A stretch of DNA of 44,602 nt, taken from Paraburkholderia aspalathi. GTDB lineage: Bacteria > Pseudomonadota > Gammaproteobacteria > Burkholderiales > Burkholderiaceae. Each line of letters begins with the position of its first letter. Within the stretch, counting starts at the first letter, position 1. A model generated the notes under the pieces. The model saw nothing but the letters and a program-made list of their open reading frames with translations. It did not search any database and was not told the origin of the DNA. Positions 15,563 through 22,176 of this stretch are shown in pieces. The stretch spans positions 1 through 44,602 of the forward strand of contig NZ_FPBH01000052.1 in NCBI RefSeq assembly GCF_900116445.1. The letters are read 5' to 3'. Position numbers and translations under genes: made by a program.

Positions 15563-16434
15563 TACCGACCTCCCATCGCGCGGAGACTGTCTGCCTTGAA
15601 CGTACAGCGGAAGCTGGCCAACGGCGCGCTGGCTAGGTCTGGGTTATTCAAGTCACAAATCAGGACGCGCTCGTACATCAACAGTTTGGCAACGCGGAGA
15701 CCTTCCCCCGGATTCAGTCCCTGCCGAATCTCAAAATCCCGGCAGTACTCCTGAAGTGGCTGATTTCTGGTTGATCCGGCCAGGTCGTGGGACATGATGA
15801 GCGATTGCTCGCGTAGGGCGCCCGCGTACTGCTCGTCCTCGCCAGTCTTTAGCATGCCGCCGCGAATCCACTCGATGTTGCGTATTTTTTGCATCGGTAG
15901 TTCGGAGTGGAAGACGAGGCGATGCGGGATGTCCATCCCGCCGAAGTACGTTCGCGCGATCTGAAGCTTTTCAATCTGACGCGGATCCTCGGAGTCTTCG
16001 GTCCGTTTGCAGTCCCACGCCTCAAGTCGCTTCTGGTCGTTATCGTGGAAATCGACCAGGAAATCGACCGTCATAACCGTGGGAACTTTAGTCCCGGGGT
16101 AATACGGATGAGCGATGCCAAGGTCGGCGGCGATTTCGAGCGTAAGTTCGCGGTCGAGCGGGAACTCCTCCCGGATGCCGGTGACGCGCTGGGACCACTC
16201 GAGAGCAGAGAAAGTATTCGCTTCGACATCAGACAGCAGATGAACACTGCGGCCGCATTTCGGACTGAATGGGCGGCTGACGCGCCCCAAAGAAGAGAGG
16301 TCGAATATCTCAAGCCACGGTTTGTAGTCAGCCCCTTCGCCACGGCCCCGCCCTTCAATCTGCCACTCCTTGATGAGTGCCTCCGTCATCTTTTTCGGAC
16401 CGCGCCCCATTTCTCCTACTCCAGTATGTTTCAT
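15562..16434 (-). CDS. tnsA: TnsA-family 5'-strand endonuclease
   Basis: TnsA cuts the 5' strands at the transposon ends, so that with TnsB the element moves by cut-and-paste rather than replication. In this 290-aa protein the restriction-endonuclease-like site can be read as E71/E79 (LLSDVEANTFSALEWSQRV), D124 (VMTVDFLVDFH) and K143 (EAWDCKRTED). The D-to-K spacing of 19 is close to the 18 in Tn7 TnsA (D114...QxK132). The C-terminal half should be the winged-helix TnsC-contacting domain. The start is ATG 16434, first gene of the operon, with a palindrome-rich 180-nt leader. The presence of tnsA separates this from Tn5053-type elements. Confidence 0.92.
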   Translation of the reverse strand: MKHTGVGEMGRGPKKMTEALIKEWQIEGRGRGEGADYKPWLEIFDLSSLGRVSRPFSPKCGRSVHLLSDVEANTFSALEWSQRVTGIREEFPLDRELTLEIAADLGIAHPYYPGTKVPTVMTVDFLVDFHDNDQKRLEAWDCKRTEDSEDPRQIEKLQIARTYFGGMDIPHRLVFHSELPMQKIRNIEWIRGGMLKTGEDEQYAGALREQSLIMSHDLAGSTRNQPLQEYCRDFEIRQGLNPGEGLRVAKLLMYERVLICDLNNPDLASAPLASFRCTFKADSLRAMGGR

Positions 16435-16474
16435 TGCCGCGCAGAAGGCGCATGGCTTCAGTGCTGTGTAGACA

Positions 16475-16529
16475 ACGAATTTCGTAAGCCACTTAAATGG
16501 TTATACGAAAAAACATAAATCTTTTATGT
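16475..16529 (-). promoter_or_regulatory. Palindromic elements in the tnsA leader, possible TnsB-binding region
   Basis: ACGAATTTCGT (16475-16485) is palindromic except at its centre. ACATAAA-TCT-TTTATGT (16513-16529) has perfect 7-bp arms. Both lie between the tnsA start and its presumed promoter. In Tn7 the right end with several TnsB sites is directly upstream of tnsA, so these could be part of an end or mRNA leader structures. No 5'-TGT terminus with a partner could be found. Confidence 0.3.
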
Positions 16530-16539
16530 GGCGCAATGA

Positions 16540-16558
16540 TCTCACATATGAGACTATA
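16540..16558 (-). promoter_or_regulatory. tnsA promoter -10 with palindromic operator
   Basis: On the minus strand TATAGT (16558-16553) runs into TCTCATATGTGAGA (16553-16540), arms TCTCA/TGAGA around TATG. It matches the motif at 8440-8458 in sequence, -10 geometry and distance to the start codon. It lies between tnsA and the divergent DUF6471 gene, the natural place for an operator controlling both. Confidence 0.55.
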
Positions 16559-16570
16559 GGATGGCGGTGA

Positions 16571-16600
16571 CGAAAGTGCGAGCGATACTCGCGCTTTTCG
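16571..16600 (+). terminator. Strong hairpin between tnsA and the DUF6471 gene
   Basis: CGAAAGTGCGAG (16571-16582) pairs with CTCGCGCTTTTCG (16588-16600) with one bulge and one G-T pair around a 5-nt loop (CGATA). It ends 16 nt before ATG 16616, so it lies in the 5' leader of the DUF6471 gene or its promoter. It may be an attenuator or a terminator insulating the two divergent units. There is no long T run. Confidence 0.4.
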
Positions 16601-16615
16601 TCTGGTGTGTTGTCA

Positions 16616-16849
16616 ATGATTGACTGGAACCGTGAAGCAAAGCGTTTGCTTCGGGCTGAGCTCGTGCGCAGACAGATTGGCTATAAACAACTGGCTGTGC
16701 TGCTGGAGGGACTTGGTGTCAAGGAGACCGAGCGCTCGATTGCGAACAAGATTTCGCGCGGCGCGTTCACGTTCGTTTTTTTCCTGCAGTGCATGAAAGC
16801 GCTGCGCCGGCCTGCGGTTCATATCGATCTGACCGACATCGGGGAATGA
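16616..16849 (+). CDS. DUF6471 domain protein, possible regulator
   Basis: A 77-aa protein matching the DUF6471 pattern from memory: MIDWNREAKRLLRAELVRRQ, then QLAVLLEGLGVKETERSIAN, KISRGAFTFVFFLQCMKAL. The helix pattern (IGYKQLAVLLEGLGV...ERSIANKISRG) resembles a lambda-repressor-type HTH: a first helix, a turn, and a recognition helix before KISRG. The start is ATG 16616; in-frame GTG 16607 and TTG 16610 are alternatives. It is divergent from tnsA with the palindromic operator between them, the classic place for an autoregulator. DNA binding is an inference; DUF6471 has no function known to me. Confidence 0.8.
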   Translation: MIDWNREAKRLLRAELVRRQIGYKQLAVLLEGLGVKETERSIANKISRGAFTFVFFLQCMKALRRPAVHIDLTDIGE

Positions 16850-17038
16850 CGCTGCCCGGTATGGCAGCTGTGGGCAGACTGGTTGTGTGGGTGAACGGCA
16901 TTTGAGGTTCAATGAAACATAGTTGACGAGTCGGGCGCTGGGCTGTGCGAGGGCGAGCGCGAGAACCCAGATGAGAAGGCGGATTTTAAGTATGTAGGTA
17001 TACGAAACATGCTGCTTATTCCCTGATGGAATGATGCC

Positions 17039-17347
17039 GTGACCGCATCCGAGCTCATTGAGATACTTCGTGAGGTTGACCCGAAATCCAGAGTTGTATT
17101 TTTGGCGGGAGGACTTCACACAGAGGTGGCGGAAGAGATTGTTGTCGTCGCAACGCCCGAATGGGGTTGGGTCTGAGCTAGCAATTCGAAGAAGTGCGAA
17201 GACGAAGCCCGGCACGCCAGTGAGCAGGAGGTTGATTCTTGTGCTCGTCGCGAGAGCTTTGAATCGGAACCTGTGTCCGTAGTCATTCTCTCCGCAGACG
17301 AAGACTTTCTGTTTAAGGCAATCGTGAAGAAATTGATGTTGGGTTAG
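17039..17347 (+). pseudogene. Relative of the 8566 gene with an internal TGA
   Basis: The frame starts at GTG 17039 as TASELIEILREVDPKSRVVF and LAGGLHTEVAEEIVVVATPE, meets TGA at 17174-17176 and continues in the same frame to ESFESEPVSVVILSADEDFL and FKAIVKKLMLG (stop 17345-17347). Total length (103 codons), the N-terminal helix/DxD/strand and the C-terminal VVIL strand parallel the 108-aa protein at 8566-8892. One nonsense change therefore explains the break, although a genuine 45-aa product cannot be excluded. The ribosome site for GTG 17039 is weak. The stretch 16850-17038 holds no gene I can support. Confidence 0.5.
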
Positions 17348-17464
17348 CCACGCAGACTGGAACGAAGCCGGAAGTAAGCGAAAATCGCATACGAGAACGT
17401 CGGATCAACCGCAGTCTCTCTAGCGGGCTTGCAGCCGGAATCTGCTTCTTTGAGGAGATGGAAC

Positions 17465-17848
17465 ATGTCGTTCTATGTGACGTCGAGTGCTGAAATGGTT
17501 TTCCTTGAGAGGTGGTCGATCCGACAGTCCGACAAGGGCGAGCGTCATTTTGTGGGGCACAACGTTCTTGGCTGCGATGGACGCGTGAGTACACCGATCA
17601 GGGCGTTTGACCCGCTTACGCGCACTGGAACGACAGCAAGTGGAAGCAACTATCGGCTTGTCGGACGCGCGGGGCGCGATTCGGACGCCGAATACGTTTG
17701 GGGTATCGCGTCGAGGGCATGGGGGATTGAGACCTGGACCGATGTCACCCCCGACCTTGTGCCAGACTGGAGAAGCGAGCTTCCGCTTATCGATGACGAC
17801 CACAGCGAAAGTAGTAATCAGATTGAAGGAAGTGGTTCTGCCGAATGA
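17465..17848 (+). CDS. Uncharacterised protein with a WSIR...AEYVW motif family
   Basis: A 127-aa soluble protein beginning MSFYVTSSAEMVFLERWSIR. The conserved core is GERHFVGHNVLGCDGRVSTPI, followed by FDPLTRTGTTASGSNYRLVG and RDSDAEYVWGIASRAWGIET, then DVTPDLVPDW. ATG 17465 has a good ribosome site (GAGGAG). A diverged, frameshifted paralogue lies at 19984-20393 with the same blocks (GRVSTPI, DAEYVW, LDW), so this is a small family amplified on this island. No known domain is recognised; the aromatic-rich beta-like pattern suggests a compact fold. It comes before a BPSL0761-like gene on the same strand. Confidence 0.72.
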   Translation: MSFYVTSSAEMVFLERWSIRQSDKGERHFVGHNVLGCDGRVSTPIRAFDPLTRTGTTASGSNYRLVGRAGRDSDAEYVWGIASRAWGIETWTDVTPDLVPDWRSELPLIDDDHSESSNQIEGSGSAE

Positions 17849-17928
17849 CGCGCCGGATCACATCGCAGTTGTTGCACAGCATATGCGCGTCCGATGAGGA
17901 ACAGAGTCTCATGTCAGAAAGGAGCGTG

Positions 17929-18141
17929 ATGACACTTCCCTGCGAGCGTACGCGTGCAGTAATAGGCGCGCGTCAACTACTTATCGATTTGGCGGCGGCG
18001 CCAGACAACGCCGATCTGGAGAAATTCCGGGTCCTGTCTCGAAGATTGCTTCGGCATTTTCCTGAGCTGATTGATCTCCATCTTTCAGCGGGGTTTGCTC
18101 CCAGCATTTGGGCGGACCCCGCCGCAACCAGCGATGCATGA
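17929..18141 (+). CDS. BPSL0761-like small protein
   Basis: A 70-aa protein starting MTLPCERTRAVIGARQLLID with the motif RRLLRHFPELIDLHLS, matching the BPSL0761 family of Burkholderiales small proteins (pattern PxERTRAV...LxxxRRLLRHxP). ATG 17929 follows AGGAG at a good distance; upstream in-frame starts at 17845 and 17911 are less likely. The family has no known function; its members are often found on genomic islands and near phage genes. It lies 80 nt after the 17465 gene and may be co-transcribed with it. The tail (ADPAATSDA) is unconserved. Confidence 0.75.
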   Translation: MTLPCERTRAVIGARQLLIDLAAAPDNADLEKFRVLSRRLLRHFPELIDLHLSAGFAPSIWADPAATSDA

Positions 18142-18421
18142 ACATATCATGTCTGATTTATTAACCGGCGCGAGGAAAACCTTCAACGTATGCGGCGTCT
18201 GCTGGTTAGTGCTTAACGGAGGCGCTCGGACGTTTTACCGTGGATTCGACCGGGCGAGCAGTGGTCGGGGGCAACTTGATTCGAAAGACTCATGCGCAGA
18301 CGGCTAGCGACAAACGCACGCCTCTCAGCGTCGATGCAATTGACAGGTAGGTGGGTAAACAGGACCTCGAGCTGCATGGCTGCGGCGTCCGGTGCACGTT
18401 TGTAACGTCAGGAGGCCCGGC
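18142..18421. other. Intergenic stretch
   Basis: No gene is supported. A short plus-strand frame (MSDLLTGARKTFNVCGVCWL and following) lacks a ribosome site and a recognisable family. Confidence 0.4.
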
Positions 18422-18847
18422 ATGAAGTCGCCGCGTCAAAGGCCGTCGAAGAGGCGCGTGATCAAAGTGCGTGAGCCCTCGTTCACAAAGAACCTGCGCC
18501 ATCAAATCCTCGCCGTATCGTTGGCGTTCGACAGGTCTGCGCGTCCTCTGACGGAAATCACATACCGCCTGACGATCATGCACCGCCTTCGCGATGGTTA
18601 CCAGCTAAAACCAGGTTTTCGTGCAGAACACAGATTCTATTGGTGGATATTGATGCGTTGTACGTTTGCAGAAGCTGCGGCCGGGCAATTCACCAGGAGG
18701 TATCGTCGTTTGCGTCGTTTGGCCGCATTGTTATCCGATGCGCCCATTAGCAGCGACTGGCTCTGCAATGACGATATGCGTGGAGCATCTGGAACCAATG
18801 AATGGCGAATCCGACGCGAGTGGTCGCGCGCCTTGATGTGGCGATAG
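18422..18847 (+). CDS. Basic uncharacterised protein, 141 aa
   Basis: ATG 18422 follows a strong ribosome site (AGGAGG, 7-nt gap). The protein is rich in arginine: MKSPRQRPSKRRVIKVREPS, then TEITYRLTIMHRLRDGYQLK, and FTRRYRRLRRLAALLSD, ending IRREWSRALMW. The basic N terminus suggests nucleic-acid contact, but no domain is recognised. It has no signal peptide or membrane helix. It is one of a run of short, same-strand, poorly conserved genes between the Tn7-like operon and the second IS607 copy. Confidence 0.65.
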   Translation: MKSPRQRPSKRRVIKVREPSFTKNLRHQILAVSLAFDRSARPLTEITYRLTIMHRLRDGYQLKPGFRAEHRFYWWILMRCTFAEAAAGQFTRRYRRLRRLAALLSDAPISSDWLCNDDMRGASGTNEWRIRREWSRALMWR

Positions 18848-18935
18848 AAGAAAGTTGCGCCCAAGGTGGCCTTTTCGTGGAAAATCAACCGCGCATTGAT
18901 CTTGACTGTTGCTGTGAGGCACGACGGTGCTGTAG

Positions 18936-19079
18936 ATGTATTTGTGCGATTGCTGCTGTACATGTTGTCGTAAATACGGTCTGGACCGAGAGAGCGGTGA
19001 AGCAGGGCCTGCGTTGGTTGTGACTCTCGCCGAGGACGCTGGCTTCCTGTTTAGAGCAATCTTAAGCAACCATTGTTGA
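18936..19079 (+). pseudogene. Short cysteine-rich frame, possible C-terminal remnant of the 17039 family
   Basis: A 47-codon frame from ATG 18936: MYLCDCCCTCCRKYGLDRES, then GEAGPALVVTLAEDAGFLFR and AILSNHC. The second half parallels the end of the 17039-17347 frame (EPVSVVILSADEDFLFKAI), so it may be a fragment of that family. The first half has six cysteines in eleven residues, which may be an accident of a TGC/TGT-rich stretch (18905-18970). No ribosome site is visible. A real micropeptide is possible but less likely. Confidence 0.35.
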
Positions 19080-19176
19080 GCTAATGACCAAAGCGCCGCA
19101 TCGAAAAAAGTGAAAGGGGAACGCAGAGCCGGACCGTACAAGTGTTCGCGCCACAGCGTGCATGGAGGATGAAAAA

Positions 19177-19956
19177 GTGAGAATCCAGATTGCGTCTGAC
19201 CTTCATCATGAGATTGCACATCGTGCGGATCTCGCCGGACCACTTCCTGTGGCGCGTGAAACGGATGTCCTCGTTCTGGCTGGGGACGTTCACGAAGGCA
19301 GCAGAGCTATCGACCTGTACGGCGACTGTCGGGTCCCTGTCATTTATGTCACCGGAAATCGCGAGGCGTTTGGACAAAACTATCAGAAATTGTTGAACGA
19401 ACTTCGCGACCGCACACAAGGAACATCAGTGCGTTTTTTACAGGACGACGAGCTCGTTCTTGGAAACATAAGATTCCTCGGTGCGACCCTTTGGACAGAC
19501 TATAGCTTCTACCCATTGCAGCTTGACGACGCCATGCGGGCCGCCGGCGCAGCAATGCTAGAGCACAAGCGAATCAGGCAAGAGTGGAGTCGGTTTTTTA
19601 GGCCTGAAGACGCGCGTGACCATCAGCATCGGACTCTCCGTTGGCTGAGCGAGCGTCTTGACGAGAACTTTCCAGGAAAAACGGTCGTTGTTACGCATCA
19701 CACTCCATCTGGGCTGTCGATCCCTCAAGGAGATCGTGAGCACTATCTCGCCGCCGCGCACGCCTCGAACGTCGAACTTCTGGTGATCAAGGCGAACTTA
19801 TGGATACACGGGCATATTCTCGCGTCGAGCGATTACCACATAGGTGATTGTCGAGTGATCTGCAATCCGCGAGGGCGCCCGGGAAAGAACCGCGACAACC
19901 CGAACGTGCCTTATGAAAACGCCGGTTTCAACCCCTCGCTCGTCGTAGAACTCTAG
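19177..19956 (+). CDS. Metallophosphoesterase-family protein with substituted ligands
   Basis: Calcineurin-like phosphoesterases use DxH, GDxH, GNHE, H and GHxH to hold two metal ions. In this 259-aa protein the first motifs are present (IQIASDLHHE, VLVLAGDVHEG), as is THHTPSG. However, GNHE is GNRE (IYVTGNREAFGQNY), and the last motif is HGHIL rather than HGHTH. Loss of these two histidines should weaken or abolish metal-dependent catalysis. The start is GTG 19177 (MRIQIASDL), with GGAGG eight bases before it; ATG 19162 would add five residues. The gene is otherwise full length without frameshifts. It lies 27 nt before the broken WSIR-family paralogue. Confidence 0.85.
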   Translation: MRIQIASDLHHEIAHRADLAGPLPVARETDVLVLAGDVHEGSRAIDLYGDCRVPVIYVTGNREAFGQNYQKLLNELRDRTQGTSVRFLQDDELVLGNIRFLGATLWTDYSFYPLQLDDAMRAAGAAMLEHKRIRQEWSRFFRPEDARDHQHRTLRWLSERLDENFPGKTVVVTHHTPSGLSIPQGDREHYLAAAHASNVELLVIKANLWIHGHILASSDYHIGDCRVICNPRGRPGKNRDNPNVPYENAGFNPSLVVEL

Positions 19957-19983
19957 CAGTGAAACGGCGATTCCTCGGAGGAA

Positions 19984-20393
19984 GTGATATCAATCTATTT
20001 AGGCACCGGTGTTGATGAATGTCCCGAGATTACGCTCGAGTGTTGGTCGATTCGGGAAGTAGACGGTGGGGATCGCTATTTCGTTGGGTTCGACACTATC
20101 CACTACGATGGTCGCGTAAGTACGCCTATCGTCTCGTTTGACTCGCGCACAAGATTGGGAATGGCGTCCAGTGTCGACGGTATCGGCTATTGGGTCGGGC
20201 CGGTTTTAGCAAAGATGCCGAGTACGTTTGGAACCGGGTGTGGAGGATCTGGGAAATCTCAAGCTGGTCTGACATTACGGAGCAGCTATGCCTGGACTGG
20301 CGAAATCCGGTCCCGGAGGCGGAGCGGACCATGGATTCGTCCCGAAGCGACGGATGCTTGACACCACCTGCGGATGCAGAGGGAGGCTGGTAG
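19984..20393 (+). pseudogene. Frameshifted paralogue of the 17465 gene
   Basis: Frame one, from GTG 19984, gives LECWSIREVDGGDRYFVGF and YDGRVSTPIVSFDSRTRLGM, both colinear with the 17465 protein. At about 20195-20205 homology moves to a second frame: GRAGFSKDAEYVWNRVWRIW and EISSWSDITEQLCLDW, ending at 20393. Joined, the two give about 135 residues, close to the intact paralogue (127). A single small indel explains it. A GGAGG just upstream is too close to GTG to be ideal. From 20394 to 20513 I see nothing else. Confidence 0.75.
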
Positions 20394-20513
20394 GTTTCAT
20401 GCCTCAATATGTTCGGGAGCGCATCTTCTCCGACGCCACTTGCCGGAAATTCGTATGGTCTGAGTCGACCGACCAACTGCGCGCTGAACCATGTTCTTGG
20501 GTATGAGGTGACG

Positions 20514-20780
20514 ATGACGGCTGAACGTAAGCGCAAACGCATAAGTCCTCGTGATGTGAAATTGCAATTGCTTTCGCGCGAGTTGGACGATGCGTTGCGG
20601 CGGGGAGGAGCTATCGCCGAGATCAAGGAGATGCGTCCACGAGAATTCGTCGACTTGATGACCAGTTCGTCTTTCGAAATAGGGCGAATCTTCAAACGTT
20701 GTCTCAGAGATGCACTCTATGATCTACGGCGGGACGCGAGCAGAAAACGGTCACGAGCTCGACGTGGCACAGATACGTAG
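20514..20780 (+). CDS. Small basic uncharacterised protein, 88 aa
   Basis: Begins MTAERKRKRISPRDVKLQLL, continues RELDDALRRGGAIAEIKEMR and EFVDLMTSSSFEIGRIFKRC, and ends in an arginine-rich tail (RDASRKRSRARRG). ATG 20514 is preceded by GAGGTG. The two basic ends and the amphipathic central helices suggest a nucleic-acid-associated protein, but no known domain is recognised. It lies in the same-strand series of small island genes. Confidence 0.6.
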   Translation: MTAERKRKRISPRDVKLQLLSRELDDALRRGGAIAEIKEMRPREFVDLMTSSSFEIGRIFKRCLRDALYDLRRDASRKRSRARRGTDT

Positions 20781-20870
20781 ACTCATCTCGAATCAGCGAG
20801 TGTCTGGCGGGATCGTCGCTGTCCTCGCGCGGCCTTGTATCAGTATGTGGCTGACACTGGAGGCTGTAAT

Positions 20871-21338
20871 ATGAATGCGGCCGAGAAACGCGAATTAGTG
20901 ATATGGACAGCGCGAGCGCACGTCGGCGAGTATCTTGACGGGTCGATTGATCTGCCGGTGCTTTCTACCAGAGCAGGAAGTCAGGAGTGGTGCGCTCACG
21001 AGGCGCTGCCGTTTAACGACGCGGACAAGTGTCTGCTCTGCCTGCTTGCAGATTTGAGGGCGTCGTCTCGATACAATTTTCCGATTGACCCTGCAGCGAA
21101 ACCTGAACGGTTGATGACCGTTTTCGTCGAGCGGATAGCCCGTCCGGAGGACATGAGGGGCGAACCCGTGGCCCGGTTCGATATCGTTTTCGAAACCTAT
21201 GTCGCTTCAGCCGGAGTCCTCATGAAGGGGGCGCCGCGTCAGGACGTTGGTCCCGTTTCGTGCGACAAGGGCGAAGGAGTCTGGAAAATGATGCTGAAAC
21301 TCCTCAGAGCGATGTATCCGAAAATTGCGGGCTCATGA
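20871..21338 (+). CDS. Uncharacterised protein, 155 aa
   Basis: ATG 20871 follows GGAGG. The protein reads MNAAEKRELVIWTARAHVGE, then DKCLLCLLADLRASSRYNFP, RPEDMRGEPVARFDIVFETY and VWKMMLKLLRAMYPKIAGS. It appears to be a soluble alpha/beta protein with no signal peptide or metal motif. The stretch 21339-21449 downstream has no gene. I do not recognise a family. Confidence 0.65.
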   Translation: MNAAEKRELVIWTARAHVGEYLDGSIDLPVLSTRAGSQEWCAHEALPFNDADKCLLCLLADLRASSRYNFPIDPAAKPERLMTVFVERIARPEDMRGEPVARFDIVFETYVASAGVLMKGAPRQDVGPVSCDKGEGVWKMMLKLLRAMYPKIAGS

Positions 21339-21449
21339 ATGTGCGCGGGCGATTACTCATGGTCGTTTGCACGGTCATGCCGACCGCGAGGCGCCATCGC
21401 CCTCGACGACTGCGGGATCTTTGAGTTTTGAGACATTCCGTCTTTTTAA

Positions 21450-21758
21450 GTGGAGACCTCTTTGGGCCGCAAACAAAATCCCGATTCAGATCACGATGCG
21501 ATGACCATTTCTGAAGCCGCGAAACTTCTTCACGTTTCCCGCACGCAGCTGGATACGCTTATTGATGAAGGCAAGCTGGACGCGGTCCGCTACACCCAAG
21601 GGGGCCATCGACGGATTCAGCGAGCAGCTTTACTGGCGTACAAAGAAGAGATCAAGACTACGCAGAAAAAGGGACTTAATAGAATGGTGGAGGCTTCTGA
21701 GTGCATGGGCCTCTACGAAACGGAGCTTGAAGAATTGCCTGTCCGTCGGAAGAGTTGA
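21450..21758 (+). CDS. Excisionase/MerR-type HTH protein, antitoxin-like
   Basis: A 102-aa protein with a DNA-binding domain of the excisionase type: MTISEAAKLLHVSRTQLDTL, IDEGKLDAVRYTQGGHRRIQ, RAALLAYKEEI. A C-terminal tail follows (MGLYETELEELPVRRKS) of the sort seen in antitoxins that pair with PIN-domain toxins. The start is GTG 21450, with in-frame TTG and ATG alternatives further in. The gene that should follow, a toxin, is absent: the next DNA contains no PIN-like frame and runs into the deleted IS607 copy. It may therefore be an orphaned antitoxin. The assignment to a TA system is inference from domain and tail. Confidence 0.7.
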   Translation: METSLGRKQNPDSDHDAMTISEAAKLLHVSRTQLDTLIDEGKLDAVRYTQGGHRRIQRAALLAYKEEIKTTQKKGLNRMVEASECMGLYETELEELPVRRKS

Positions 21759-21918
21759 CAATGGTAAAGGGAGTACCAGAAGGTCCGGTAGTTCCGTGTG
21801 TCGCCACGGTGTCGCGAATACCTTTTTGGGCCTGGTATGCGAGACCTCAGCGTGCATTTTCACGAAGAGGAGCTTGTCAATGTCCGAAGGCACTGAATCG
21901 CAAACTCGCGCCTATCGG

Positions 21919-22176
21919 TCAAATACCGCTAACATAATGGTGCACAAACCTGCGCATGCAGATTGTTATCGCAGGGGAGCGGTAGTCCGTGCTGAGGGGG
22001 ACGGCGTTGCCACCGTCGCCCGTGATACCTGTCGCACACCGGTGCGGCTTGCCGCCCTGACCCGTGATCTGCGCGTAGAGCTTGCGCTTCATCGAACCGT
22101 GCAACGCGGCCATCTGATCGAGCGTCTGCGCATCCTGCGATGACAGGTTCAGGCGGGCCTGGATGGTCGACTGCAT
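21919..22176 (-). pseudogene. TnpB remnant: N terminus joined to right end (copy 2)
   Basis: MQSTIQARLNLSSQDAQTLD and QMAALHGSMKRKLYAQITGQ match the start of the copy-1 TnpB, then after GG the sequence jumps to the last codons and right-end DNA (KPHRCATGITGDGGNAVPLS). All RuvC motifs are gone. The frame still runs out of the element, so a short 85-aa product is theoretically possible but has no expected function. Confidence 0.8.

Noticed and set aside
8440..16558. The paired inverted motifs as terminal inverted repeats of the Tn7-like element
   Set aside because: They lack a TGT...ACA edge, similarity stops outside the -10/operator core, and both lie at promoter distance from a start codon. 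Regulation explains them better.
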